Counted from the first letter of the stretch, positions 1-8,365 are shown. The stretch is 64,000 nucleotides of DNA from Senegalia massiliensis (GCF_009911265.1 NZ_QXXA01000006.1:173423-237422), one strand, 5' to 3'. Numbers and translations are program-made. The notes: generated by a model from the letters alone, not told the origin.

Positions 1-1
1 C

Positions 2-283
2 CCAAACTCTCATAGAAATATGGGATGGGAATATTTTACGGATAAAATAATTAGTTTACTAGATAAGAGAAAAGATCCTATTGTTTTTATATTATGGGGT
101 AAAAATGCCCAATCTAAACAAGATTTAATAAATAATCCAATTCATCATATTATAAAAGCACCTCATCCAAGTCCATTAGCTGCTTATAGAGGTTTTTTTG
201 GAAGTAGACCTTTTTCTAAAACTAATAAATTTTTAAAATCTATAGGAAAAAACCCTATAGATTGGCAAATTGAAAATATATAG
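2..283 (+). CDS. ung: Uracil-DNA glycosylase, C-terminal part
   Basis: This is the C-terminal 93 codons of a family 1 uracil-DNA glycosylase, which removes uracil from DNA at the start of base excision repair. The frame is open to the left edge of the window, so the gene begins outside it. The residues PNSHRN followed by GWEYFTD match the strand and helix near the end of the family. The motif [20 protein letters not shown] is the signature DNA-intercalating loop containing the catalytic His. The protein ends with the usual short IDWQI tail. The family is about 220-230 residues long, so roughly 60% is missing only because of the window edge. A hairpin terminator follows directly. Confidence 0.93.
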   Translation, partial: PNSHRNMGWEYFTDKIISLLDKRKDPIVFILWGKNAQSKQDLINNPIHHIIKAPHPSPLAAYRGFFGSRPFSKTNKFLKSIGKNPIDWQIENI

Positions 284-312
284 AGGATAGTGGTATCCTC
301 TATATATTTTTT
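278..312 (+). terminator. Rho-independent terminator of ung
   Basis: A 10-bp stem (ATAGAGGATA / TATCCTCTAT) with loop GTGG overlaps the ung stop codon and is followed by an AT-rich tract with six T. It separates ung from the convergent minus-strand gene. Confidence 0.8.
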
Positions 313-325
313 ATGTCTTTGATTT

Positions 326-1288
326 TTACAATTGGTAAAAACATTCAACACTAAATACTTCTTGTCCTGAATATATTGCCGTTTTTGTAGAAGGTATATT
401 TTCACAATCAATATTGCACCATAATACTTCTACAAATTTAGGTAAGATGTTTATAAAATGGCTAAGTAATAATTCAGAATATTTATTTCCTCTATAATCT
501 TTAGCTATCATAATTTCATTAATATATATACCTTTTAACCCAAAAACATCATTTTTTTCCGCTGCAATTATCCCAACTTTTTTATTATTCACAACACCAT
601 AATATAATAGATTTTCTTTACGACATTTTTCCATTAATTCAATATCATTTATAGGTATTCTTTCTTTCATATCAGGATTCATAATATGAAAATTGTTGTA
701 CTCATTTTCATACCATTTATAATATTCACTACTCTTAACTTGTTCAAGTTTAAATTTACTTTTAGCCGTTGTAGAATTTTTTGAATTTAATTTTATTACA
801 TTACCAATAAAAGATTGTTGAACAGTAAAAAACTTTTCATCTAATTCATATTTTGATAATAAAATAGGATTGATCCAAAAATTAATGTGTAGTGGTTTAA
901 AAACCTTGAAATATGGATATACATTTTTAACTATATCTTTAATATCAGCTTGTTTTATCATAAAATTAGGCCATATATAAATAAAGGGTTTATTAGCATT
1001 TCCCCCCATATGTCGAATTCCTGCTAAAACAAATTTATCTGTTTTTCCAATCTTAATTAATTTTTGTTCGTAATCAGAAATCTTTGTTTTGGAAATATTA
1101 AAATGTTTAAATCTTGCCTTCATAATATCTCTTTTATTTAATTCTAATAATTCATCTAACTCTGATAAAATGTACTTATTTACTTCTTCCTCATTTATTA
1201 ATTTACCTAAAATTTCTAAATCATAGATGAATTCAGATGCAACTTGTACAAATTTCATTTTCATTTTATTATCTAAAATAACTTCCAC
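326..1288 (-). CDS. GNAT family N-acetyltransferase
   Basis: Predicted acetyl-CoA-dependent N-acetyltransferase of unknown substrate. The C-terminal half (about residues 180-320) looks like a GNAT fold: a beta strand NEIMIAKDYRG is followed by NKYSELLLSHF, which fits the RGxx acetyl-CoA pyrophosphate-binding loop and helix of motif A. The N-terminal 170 residues show no domain I can name. The start is unclear. The GTG at 1288 overlaps the Shine-Dalgarno GAGGAG, and ATG codons lie 24 and 30 nt further in, too far from that site. An in-frame ATT at 1279 has ideal spacing (8 nt). It is monocistronic and convergent with ung. Confidence 0.7.
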   Translation of the reverse strand: MEVILDNKMKMKFVQVASEFIYDLEILGKLINEEEVNKYILSELDELLELNKRDIMKARFKHFNISKTKISDYEQKLIKIGKTDKFVLAGIRHMGGNANKPFIYIWPNFMIKQADIKDIVKNVYPYFKVFKPLHINFWINPILLSKYELDEKFFTVQQSFIGNVIKLNSKNSTTAKSKFKLEQVKSSEYYKWYENEYNNFHIMNPDMKERIPINDIELMEKCRKENLLYYGVVNNKKVGIIAAEKNDVFGLKGIYINEIMIAKDYRGNKYSELLLSHFINILPKFVEVLWCNIDCENIPSTKTAIYSGQEVFSVECFYQL

Positions 1289-1907
1289 TCCTCTTTTTAT
1301 GAATTACTATTTTCATTAATATTCCTCCCAATATATTTACCCCGATTTCACTTGAAATATTTTTCAATTTCTTTAGCAAAGTCATCTCTAATTCGTTCTA
1401 ATAATTCATGAAGATAATTTTACCCTTTGAGATTGTATTAATAAGATAGTTTCTCCTGAAAATAATACACCTATATTCAATTCTTGTTTATTTTTATTTA
1501 ATTTTCTTATCATAATAATATCCTCTAAATTTACTTTTTGTCATTTAAGCTATGAAGATATAATCATTAACTAGATAGCTAAGAAATTATTTTATATATT
1601 TAAAAACTATGGAGTTAATCCACAGTTTAAATTAAGAAACTACATGATAGAAAAATTAGCATATGTCTAAATTCTTATAAGTAAAATTATATTCTTTATT
1701 AAATCCATATATTAGTATTTGTTGAGTAGATACAGTATCTTCACAGTTACCTAGAATTAATAATATCACAAATAAAGATGCTAAAGGCACCTATTTTATG
1801 CTAAATCTACTTATACTAAGTTTAATACTAGCTTAATCCTATGTCAATCATCTATCTCTTTTTTCTTATATGGATCTTTTGATGTAATTTACTAATGACT
1901 TGAATCT
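1289..1907. other. Long spacer with decayed coding remnants
   Basis: This 619-base stretch has no intact gene of normal length. The right two thirds (about 1520-1907) is AT-rich and stop-rich in all frames. The left part holds a broken small gene (1348-1513). A 44-codon reading frame on the minus strand (1790 to 1656, GTG start) encodes a hydrophobic segment followed by GNCED that resembles a lipoprotein signal, but it has no ribosome binding site. Confidence 0.5.
1348..1513 (-). pseudogene. Frameshifted small gene, unknown family
   Basis: An ATG at 1513, preceded by a GAGGATATT ribosome binding site, opens a frame of 35 residues that stops at 1406. Immediately afterwards, in another frame, a coherent charged helix (HELLERIRDDFAKEIEKYFK) runs to a stop at 1348. 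The two pieces read as one protein of about 60 residues broken by an indel near 1410-1425. I do not recognise the family. Because both halves have natural amino acid composition, a decayed or sequencing-frameshifted gene is more likely than chance. Confidence 0.4.
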
Positions 1908-3239
1908 TTAGACTGTTTTTTCACACAAATAATTTTTTTTAACTAAATATATGCCTATAATAAATGTCATACATTCCGCTAATGGAACTGTAACCCATAC
2001 TCCATTTATTCCTATAATCATAGGAAGTATATTTATACCCAAAATTATAAATACTATACCTCTACTTGCTGATATTATAATAGATGCCGTAGCACTTCCT
2101 ATTGCAGTAAAATATCCTGAGTTTATTATATTAAAACCACACAATAAAAAAGCAAATGCATATATCTTTGATCCTCTTACTGCTAAATCTAAAACATCTT
2201 CATTTCCACTTGCAAATAATGATACTAATTGTTTTCCGAATCCAAATAATATAAAAAACAACACTGTCCCAACAACTAAATTTACCTTTGATGCTAACTT
2301 TAAGGTATCATTTAGTCTATCATGTTTTTTGTAACCATAGTTATAACTTAGTATAGGTGCTATTCCATCTGATATCCCAAACATTATATGAATTCCAAAT
2401 TGAGATATATAATTTATTGTTGTAAATGCTGCAACACCAGATTCTCCAGCGATTTTCATGAATGAAACATTAAACATATATGCAGTTGTAGCCGTTGCAA
2501 TTGCAATTACTCCTTCTGATGAACCATTGTATGATATAGGTATTATTACTGATTTATCAAATTGACCTCTAAATATATTTACTATATTCTTTTTCCTTAA
2601 CATAGGACGTACTACTACAAAAAATGATGATACGTATGCTATTCCTGTTGCAAATGCCGCTCCCCTTATTCCCAAACTTAATTGTTTTATAAATATAAAA
2701 TCTAAACTCACATTGACAACTACACTTAAAATCATACCCCTTAAATATAATTCTGGTTTTCCTACTACCCTGTTGATAAATCCAAACAAAAACATTAAAC
2801 ACATTAGTGGTGCAAATATAGATATTGTTCCTATATAAATTGATACACCTTCTAACAATACTTTATTTGCACCTAATAATACTGAAATTTCTTCACTAAA
2901 TAACCTGCCAACTAATAGTATACCTAAAGATATAATAGTAATAAATACAAATGCTGTTTTAAATATATTTTGTGCCTCTTCTCTTTTACCTTCTCCTAGA
3001 CTTCTTCCTATAGAGCTTAGAGAACCCACACTTATAATCATACTAAAGCCTATTATAACTTCCATAAATGGTTGAACTATATTTATACTAGCAAGTGCAT
3101 TTTCACCAATAAAGTTTCCCAAAAATATTCCATCTATTATAACTTGTGCACCTGCTATTACCATAGAAATAATTGCTGGGATTGAAAATTTAATAAATAA
3201 TTTAGATATCTTTTCTGTTCCTAATATATTTTCACTCAT
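1908..3239 (-). CDS. MATE family multidrug/Na+ antiporter (module 1)
   Basis: A 443-residue polytopic membrane protein of the MATE (DinF/NorM-like) family, which exports cationic drugs or other small molecules in exchange for Na+ or H+. About twelve hydrophobic segments are visible in two six-helix halves, the usual length and layout. The N-terminal segment (LFIKFSIPAIISMVIAG, then IDGIFLGNFIGENALAS) carries the typical first-helix D-G-I-F pattern. The ATG at 3239 has a GGAGGT site 7 nt upstream. It lies downstream of a MerR-type regulator gene on the same strand. A MerR-type promoter overlaps the end of that regulator gene, so expression is probably induced by the substrate sensed by the regulator. 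Confidence 0.9.
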   Translation of the reverse strand: MSENILGTEKISKLFIKFSIPAIISMVIAGAQVIIDGIFLGNFIGENALASINIVQPFMEVIIGFSMIISVGSLSSIGRSLGEGKREEAQNIFKTAFVFITIISLGILLVGRLFSEEISVLLGANKVLLEGVSIYIGTISIFAPLMCLMFLFGFINRVVGKPELYLRGMILSVVVNVSLDFIFIKQLSLGIRGAAFATGIAYVSSFFVVVRPMLRKKNIVNIFRGQFDKSVIIPISYNGSSEGVIAIATATTAYMFNVSFMKIAGESGVAAFTTINYISQFGIHIMFGISDGIAPILSYNYGYKKHDRLNDTLKLASKVNLVVGTVLFFILFGFGKQLVSLFASGNEDVLDLAVRGSKIYAFAFLLCGFNIINSGYFTAIGSATASIIISASRGIVFIILGINILPMIIGINGVWVTVPLAECMTFIIGIYLVKKNYLCEKTV

Positions 3240-3314
3240 TTACTCTACCTCCAAAACAATATAACAAAACACGAAATAACTATATGGTTAATATGTTTTA
3301 TTCTTATGGAGTAG

Positions 3315-3345
3315 ATTATAAACCTTTGTGTAACACAAAGGTCAA
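3315..3345 (-). promoter_or_regulatory. MerR-type promoter/operator for MATE module 1
   Basis: On the minus strand the sequence reads TTGACC, a 19-bp spacer, then TATAAT. The spacer region holds a perfect dyad (ACCTTTGTGT, centre T, ACACAAAGGT; 3322-3342). A 19-bp spacer with a palindrome between -35 and -10 is the known signature of promoters untwisted by activated MerR-family proteins. The -35 overlaps the stop codon of the upstream merR gene. Transcription would start about 75 nt before the MATE start codon. Confidence 0.85.
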
Positions 3346-4169
3346 TATTCTTTTATAGGTATTTGTATTTCAAATAATTCTTCTTCACTTTGATCTGTAA
3401 CACTAATGTCAATTTGAACTATTTGAAGGATATCACCACATACTCTATATCCCTTTTTCTCAATATATTCAGTCATTTTCTTAAAATAAATTTCCTTATC
3501 CCACATACTTCCTTTATAATACATAGAGGCGTAAGTCCCTTTAGGAATCTTTCTTATATGCTTTTCATCAATATTCTCTCGATCTTTGATAAAAAGAAAT
3601 ACAACAAATGATTCTATACACTTATTCAACGCTATGTCCGTTTGTTTTATAATTGTTCCAAATCGATTACTTGCAATTATAGGTGCTATTTCTTTTAATG
3701 TATTCTCTAATTCAAGGAATGCATAACTTAAATCAAATTCATCTTTTATAGATTTATCAGAAGTAATTATTTCTCTTTCTTTGATTTCTTTAATAACTAT
3801 TTCTTCAAAATTTGATACCTGAGAAATATCTTCTAAGTGTTTTATTTTTTCATTAATACTTTTTTCTAACTGTTGTAATTCCTTTATTCTTTTTATAAGC
3901 TCATTATGTTTATCTCTTAGTATATTAACAGATTGATCTATATTTCTATTATTAAAGTACTTCTTAATTTCATCAATACTCATCTCTAGTTGGCGAAGTT
4001 CTTTAATGGTTCCTAATTGTTCATACTGTAAAATAGAATAGTATCTATATCCAGTTTTATGGTCTACTTTAATAGGCTTAAGTAGTCCTATTCTATCATA
4101 GTATCTTAATGTTTCAGTTGTAATATTTCTTAAGCTTGCAAATTCACCAATTGATATTTTATCTTTCAC
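3342..4169 (-). CDS. MerR family transcriptional regulator with effector-binding domain (module 1)
   Basis: A 275-residue regulator. Residues 5-75 form a MerR winged helix-turn-helix (ISIGEFASLRNITTETLRYYDRIGLL, shown by IGEFA, LRYYD and the wing TGYRYY). A dimerisation coiled coil follows at about 80-120 (KHNELIKRIKELQQLEKSINEKIKHLE). The rest (about 125-275) resembles the GyrI/BmrR-type small-molecule binding domain. It probably senses a hydrophobic or cationic drug and activates the MATE gene immediately downstream through the 19-bp-spacer promoter at 3315-3345. It belongs to the same family as the regulator at 5794-6606 but is clearly divergent. Confidence 0.88.
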   Translation of the reverse strand: MKDKISIGEFASLRNITTETLRYYDRIGLLKPIKVDHKTGYRYYSILQYEQLGTIKELRQLEMSIDEIKKYFNNRNIDQSVNILRDKHNELIKRIKELQQLEKSINEKIKHLEDISQVSNFEEIVIKEIKEREIITSDKSIKDEFDLSYAFLELENTLKEIAPIIASNRFGTIIKQTDIALNKCIESFVVFLFIKDRENIDEKHIRKIPKGTYASMYYKGSMWDKEIYFKKMTEYIEKKGYRVCGDILQIVQIDISVTDQSEEELFEIQIPIKEY

Positions 4170-4264
4170 TTTTTCTTCTTATCCCCTAACTATATATTCT
4201 TTTAATATTTTTTTTAGTAGATTATTATAGCAGATTAAGTATCTTTAAATATTTTATTTAATGC

Positions 4265-4378
4265 TTATGATGAAAACTTTACACCACTCTTAAGGTCATT
4301 GGCTTTTATATACATTCTAAATAATTCTATAATTTCACCTTGAATAGAAACCTTTTTAACTGTATTAATTTTTACCTC
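4265..4378 (-). pseudogene. Fragment resembling the N-terminus of a GntR-type regulator
   Basis: Thirty-seven codons read KKVSIQGEIIELF, then MYIKANDLKSGVKFSS, then stop. The pattern I-x-E-L-x-x-Y-I-x-x-N-D-L-x-x-G resembles the first helix and turn of GntR/FadR winged-helix proteins, in which the sequence normally continues into the recognition helix. Here it ends at a stop. There is an AGAGG site but no ATG, GTG or TTG start. I read it as a gene remnant between the two MATE modules; the family assignment is tentative. Confidence 0.35.
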
Positions 4379-4429
4379 TCATTCATATTAATCATGTTAT
4401 TTATTATATGAATTTATTTGTAATTTAGA

Positions 4430-5737
4430 TTAATTTTTATTTATTGCTATTTTCTTTATATTTATCAAATATAAAGAAAATAGCAAAGTACATATCTCCG
4501 CTAAAATAATAGAAGTCCAAATGCCTATATCTTCTATAATTAGAGGAAGAATTATTACAAAAACTACTGTAAACACTAGCCCTCTACTTGCAGATATAAT
4601 ATTTGCTATTTTAGGCTTTTCTGTTGATTGATAATAATTTATATTAACTATATTTATTGAGGCAATAATAAATGAAAAGGCATAAATAACCATAGCATCA
4701 AAAGTTAATTTTATAAGTGTTTTATCACTATTAAAAATACTAATTATTTTTTCTCCTAAAACTAATATTATTAAATATATTATTAATGAAGCAGTAAAGT
4801 TAGTTTTTACTCCCATTTTGAATACTTTGTTTACTTTTTTATAATTTTCTTTTCCATAATTATAGCTTAATAATGGTTGTATGCCTTGAGAAATACCAAT
4901 AAATAATGCTATAAGCACCACACTTATATATCCAATTATACTAAAGCTTGCAATACCAACCTCTCCAATTCTTCTCATTATAACTTGGTTAAAAACGAAT
5001 ACACTAACTGCTGGTGATACCTGAACTATAAACTCTGGTGTTCCTGCCTTAAGAATTCTAATGAGTTCAGATTTTTTAAGCTGAGGTATATATAGTTTAA
5101 GTTTTCCCTGATTTCTAAAAAAATGACTTAGTAGTAAGAATACACTAGATAATTGCCCTAATCCTGAGGCTATTGCCGCCCCAACTATTCCATAATTAAA
5201 AATAAATATAAACATATAATCTAAAACTATATTAGTTATTGCACCTACAATTAAAGCAATCATAGCTAGTTTTGGATTTCCATCATTTCTAACAAATGCA
5301 CTTAGAGCTAAACTACCTGAAAACCCAAGACCGAACATCAAATAATAACGAAGATATTCAGCTGTACCTTTTGCTAACTCATTACTAGCACCTAACATTT
5401 TAGCTAACCCCTCAGGAAAAAATACTCCAACTACTGATAATATACCTGTTATAACTACTATTAAAAATAAGCTTTCTAAAAATATATTATTACCTTCATC
5501 ATACTTATTCTGACCAAATTTTATAGATGTTACTGCTGCACCACCCATAGTTATCATCATTGTAATAGCTATCATAAGTGTTGTAACAGGTAAAGCTATA
5601 TTTATTGAAGCTAAAGCACTTGCTCCTACTCCTCTACCTACAAATATTCCATCAACAACTATATAAAGTGCAGAAACCATCATACCTATTACAGATGGTA
5701 CAGCATATTTTATAAACTCTTTCCATAGTGACTTCAT
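4430..5737 (-). CDS. MATE family multidrug/Na+ antiporter (module 2)
   Basis: A 435-residue MATE transporter with about twelve membrane segments. The N-terminus (LWKEFIKYAVPSVIGMMVS, then VDGIFVGRGVGASALAS) shows the family hallmark. Its topology and the SYNYG motif near the middle (LLSYNYGKENY) are shared with the protein at 1908-3239, so the two are paralogues, although the sequences are well diverged. The ATG at 5737 is preceded by AGGAGGG. The gene lies directly downstream of a MerR regulator, with a MerR-type promoter between them. The role is export of a toxic compound, antibiotic or metabolite across the cytoplasmic membrane; the substrate is unknown. Confidence 0.9.
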   Translation of the reverse strand: MKSLWKEFIKYAVPSVIGMMVSALYIVVDGIFVGRGVGASALASINIALPVTTLMIAITMMITMGGAAVTSIKFGQNKYDEGNNIFLESLFLIVVITGILSVVGVFFPEGLAKMLGASNELAKGTAEYLRYYLMFGLGFSGSLALSAFVRNDGNPKLAMIALIVGAITNIVLDYMFIFIFNYGIVGAAIASGLGQLSSVFLLLSHFFRNQGKLKLYIPQLKKSELIRILKAGTPEFIVQVSPAVSVFVFNQVIMRRIGEVGIASFSIIGYISVVLIALFIGISQGIQPLLSYNYGKENYKKVNKVFKMGVKTNFTASLIIYLIILVLGEKIISIFNSDKTLIKLTFDAMVIYAFSFIIASINIVNINYYQSTEKPKIANIISASRGLVFTVVFVIILPLIIEDIGIWTSIILAEICTLLFSLYLINIKKIAINKN

Positions 5738-5758
5738 AGTTCATCCCTCCTAAAAGAG

Positions 5759-5789
5759 ATTATAAAGTCTATACCATATATAGAGTCAA
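5759..5789 (-). promoter_or_regulatory. MerR-type promoter/operator for MATE module 2
   Basis: The minus strand reads TTGACT, a 19-bp spacer, then TATAAT. The spacer carries an imperfect dyad (ACTCTATA / TATAGACT, one mismatch). The architecture equals that of module 1 but the operator sequence differs, which fits two regulators with separate specificities. The AGGAGGG ribosome binding site and ATG of the MATE gene follow within 25 nt of the -10. Confidence 0.82.
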
Positions 5790-5793
5790 TAGT

Positions 5794-6606
5794 TTAAATT
5801 AAAATTTGCAATTCATATAACAAATCAGAATTTTCACCTTGTTCTATTGTATTAAACAATTGCGTTTCGACTCCAATACCTAAAGGATGAATATTATTTT
5901 CTTTAATGTACTTTAGTAATTTATCCATTGCCATTTCTCTTTCACTATCAAAATAGGCAATACATATAAAATTTCCACCTAAAATTTCTTTAATATCAAT
6001 TTCTTTGTTATTATTCTCAACACAAAGAGTTGAATAAACACTTTCATAAGATATCTTTCCTTCATTTAAAAACAAATCTAAACAAATAAAATATCCTGAT
6101 TCTCCTTCAAACATAATCTCATTCTCTTCTATAATTTTATCCATACTTCTTAGTTTTATTTGAAAATCGCTCTCTTCATCTTTTTTATTTAATGCAATCT
6201 CTATAATAAATCTTTTTTCAATTTGTCTAAAATATATTTCATTAGTTTCTTTATATTCTGTACCATATTTAATTTTATCTTCTATATGTCCTATAGCCGT
6301 ACTTATATTTTTTAGTCTAATTACCTCTTTATCTACTATTTTTTGTTGACTTTTTATAAAAGATAGTAATTTAATAACATCTTTACTATCTAATATTTTC
6401 TTAAGTTCCTTAAGAGGTGCTCCTATCTGTTTTGAATATTTAATTAGATCTAAATACATAAACTGATTTATTGTATAGTATCTATAGTTAGTATGTGGAT
6501 CAACATAGGCTGGTTTTAAAAGTCCCATTTTGTCATAAAGCCTTAATGCTTGAATAGATACATTATTAATCTTAGCTGTTTCTCCTATAGAAAAATATTT
6601 TTCCAT
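5794..6606 (-). CDS. MerR family transcriptional regulator with effector-binding domain (module 2)
   Basis: A 270-residue MerR-type activator. The DNA-binding domain is at residues 4-75 (FSIGETAKINNVSIQALRLYD, seen as IGETA, LRLYDKMGLL and TNYRYYTINQF). A coiled-coil linker spans about 80-125, and a C-terminal ligand-binding domain of the BmrR/GyrI type spans about 130-270 (PLGIGVETQLF near the end). It is encoded 56 bp upstream of its probable target, the MATE gene at 4430-5737, on the same strand. The ATG at 6606 has a GGAGG site (AGGGAGGAATTT). Likely function: sensing a drug and switching on efflux. Confidence 0.88.
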   Translation of the reverse strand: MEKYFSIGETAKINNVSIQALRLYDKMGLLKPAYVDPHTNYRYYTINQFMYLDLIKYSKQIGAPLKELKKILDSKDVIKLLSFIKSQQKIVDKEVIRLKNISTAIGHIEDKIKYGTEYKETNEIYFRQIEKRFIIEIALNKKDEESDFQIKLRSMDKIIEENEIMFEGESGYFICLDLFLNEGKISYESVYSTLCVENNNKEIDIKEILGGNFICIAYFDSEREMAMDKLLKYIKENNIHPLGIGVETQLFNTIEQGENSDLLYELQILI

Positions 6607-6707
6607 AAATTCCTCCCTAATATAATTACTATATATAAAATATAAATCAATTTTCTATTCTATATACTTTTCTTAAATTATATATATTTCTAGTGTAAAT
6701 AACTATA

Positions 6708-7271
6708 TTACCTATTTTGTATTGCCCTACTTATAATCTTATTGTAAATTTCAATTAAATAAGGTTCATTAGAATATTTATCCAGGTTATTAGTTTTAAC
6801 CCATCCTACAGCACTAGTTTCATATTCATTCAAAATTAACTCTTCATTTTCATCTGCTATTAATATATAAGATATATTTAGGTGTAAATGGGAAGAAACA
6901 TACTTTCCCCTTTTAACATGACCATATACTGGTATAATATCAATAGATATAATCTCCTTGGTTAATGGCCAGACTTTAGAAATCCCTGTTTCTTCTTTTG
7001 CTTCTTTGAGTGCCACTTCTAGCATATAGTTATTTCCATCTGCATGACCTCCAGTCCAAGTCCAAGTATTATAAATATTATGATGAATCATAAGTACCTT
7101 GTCTAAAGATTTATTTAAGATTAATCCAGAGCTAGTCATATGAGCTATCTCATTTTCTCTAGTTAGTATATCGTCATAAAATTTATCTATATACTCTAAA
7201 ATAACTTTTTTATCATTAACTTCTTGTTCGTTAATTGGTTTATAATTCTTTATTTCTTCTCTAAAGTTAAT
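6708..7271 (-). CDS. Nudix hydrolase (probable ATT start)
   Basis: Nudix-fold pyrophosphohydrolase. The box reads GGHADGNNYMLEVAL, then KEAKEETGI, matching G-x5-E-x7-REUxEExGU except that the first Glu is Asn and the Arg is Lys. The metal-binding EExG part is intact. The fold is preceded by TSSGLILNKSLDKVLMIHH and contains WTWTGG. The first ATG (7139) has no ribosome binding site. The frame continues upstream with coherent protein sequence (NFREEIKNY, then LEYIDKFYDDILTRENEIAH) to an ATT at 7271. A GGAAG site sits about 9 nt upstream of that ATT. Related proteins, as I recall them, carry the same N-terminal extension, giving about 187 residues. The substrate is unknown. Confidence 0.75.
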   Translation of the reverse strand: MNFREEIKNYKPINEQEVNDKKVILEYIDKFYDDILTRENEIAHMTSSGLILNKSLDKVLMIHHNIYNTWTWTGGHADGNNYMLEVALKEAKEETGISKVWPLTKEIISIDIIPVYGHVKRGKYVSSHLHLNISYILIADENEELILNEYETSAVGWVKTNNLDKYSNEPYLIEIYNKIISRAIQNR

Positions 7272-7304
7272 AAGTCTACACTTCCTTTATATTTTATAAT
7301 TAAA
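7252..7304 (-). repeat. Copy A of a ~52-bp repeat: 5' end and leader of the Nudix gene
   Basis: This stretch covers the leader and first codons of the Nudix gene. It recurs with only a few differences at 18237-18287, about 11 kb away. The shared block includes TTATAAAATATAA, the site before the start and the codons for NFREEI. Confidence 0.75.
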
Positions 7305-7408
7305 TATTTAGAATTGTGGTTATTTATTTCTAATTTTATTTTATCTTATTTTGCAAAGATTTTACTACTTATGGCATGTTGACTGTCAATTAACTTGTAT
7401 TATTATAG

Positions 7409-8032
7409 TTATTGTTTACAATAAAAAGATTTTATTATTTCTGCTAATTCTTTTGGTGAATCAGTATTTACCTCGTGTCCAGCATTTTTTACAAATTGAA
7501 TTTCTGATTTTATGATATTTTCAGCTATATTCTTTGTAGCTTTTTTATTTGCTTTATCTTTTTCTCCACATATAACTAGCACAGGACATGAAATATTTTT
7601 TAGGTTTTGACTAAAGTTTAAATCCATCATAGAATTTGTTAATTCAATAAATTCTTTCTTTCTAAGTCCTACCCCTTTAAAAGATTTCTCAGGTATGAAT
7701 CGAAAAATAATATTTTGAAGTTTAAGTAATACTTTTGGCATTTCATATTGTGTCCCTATCAATATCAAAGAATTAACCTTTGAAGGATTATCTATGGCAT
7801 AATTTAATGCAAGAACTCCACCTAATGAAAGTCCACATAGATTTAACGGTTCCGAAAAATTATCACAATACTGTGAAAAGGACTGATATAGATTTGAATA
7901 TGTTATATCTCCTATTCTTAGAAATAAAGATAAATCTGGACAGATAATATTCTCTTGTACTCCCATATAAGAAATTGTTTTATTCCAACTTGATGAATCT
8001 TGTCCAAGTCCATGAATTAATATATACTTCAT
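7409..8032 (-). CDS. Alpha/beta hydrolase
   Basis: A 207-residue serine hydrolase of the alpha/beta fold. The first strand reads KYILIHGLGQDSSSW, with the HG oxyanion motif. The nucleophile elbow is GLSLGG (Ser at about residue 74). The acid Asp is in VICGEKDKA, and the catalytic His is in NAGHEV near the C-terminus. A short lid replaces the long cap found in many relatives. I chose the ATG at 8032 because AAAGGAAG lies 8 nt before it; an in-frame TTG seven codons upstream would place that site inside the gene. It probably acts on a small ester or lactone; the substrate is unknown. Confidence 0.85.
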   Translation of the reverse strand: MKYILIHGLGQDSSSWNKTISYMGVQENIICPDLSLFLRIGDITYSNLYQSFSQYCDNFSEPLNLCGLSLGGVLALNYAIDNPSKVNSLILIGTQYEMPKVLLKLQNIIFRFIPEKSFKGVGLRKKEFIELTNSMMDLNFSQNLKNISCPVLVICGEKDKANKKATKNIAENIIKSEIQFVKNAGHEVNTDSPKELAEIIKSFYCKQ

Positions 8033-8199
8033 TATATACTTCCTTTCTGACAAGCTTTAATTCGTTGCCATAGTTTATTAATAATTACATATTTCTTTCT
8101 TAATTATTAAATATAATCTTTTTTATGTATATTTGTCTTATTACCCATAAAGGATTCTATAGTATAAATACAATCTTCAGATATACTATATTGTATCAT

Positions 8200-8331
8200 T
8201 TATATAAAACTAATGTCTGAAAATTCCCCTTCTTTTTCACGTAAATTTTCAACAATAAAATTCGATTTGGATTTCATCTTTATCAACCAGATATCCTAGA
8301 GTTGAACATAATCTTTCATGCCAGATACATA
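8200..8331 (-). pseudogene. 5'-truncated, frameshifted gene remnant
   Basis: On the minus strand, one frame gives HERLCSTLGYLVDKDEIQIE followed by FYC and a stop. The next frame continues ENLREKEGEFSDISFI to a stop at 8200. Both pieces look like natural protein and join into one C-terminal domain of about 40 residues. The 5' part runs straight into the terminator of the decarboxylase operon, so the start of the gene is lost. Family unknown. The flanking bases (8033-8199) show nothing else I can name. Confidence 0.4.
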
Positions 8332-8360
8332 TAAAAAAAGCCAGGGAAAATTCCCTGACT
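8332..8360 (-). terminator. Terminator of the malonate/decarboxylase operon
   Basis: The minus strand reads a stem CAGGGAA / TTCCCTG followed by GC and seven T, just after the stop of the beta subunit gene. This closes the seven-gene operon. Confidence 0.88.
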
Positions 8361-8365
8361 TATTT

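Noticed and set aside
1656..1790. A GTG-started 44-codon frame with a lipoprotein-like segment (LLILGNCED)
   Set aside because: There is no ribosome binding site and the frame is closed by stops upstream; kept only as a comment on the spacer.
7381..7415. TTGACT-type promoter on the plus strand with the palindrome TTGACTGTCAA
   Set aside because: It would transcribe antisense into a minus-strand gene, and the -10 spacing is poor; AT-rich chance matches are common here.
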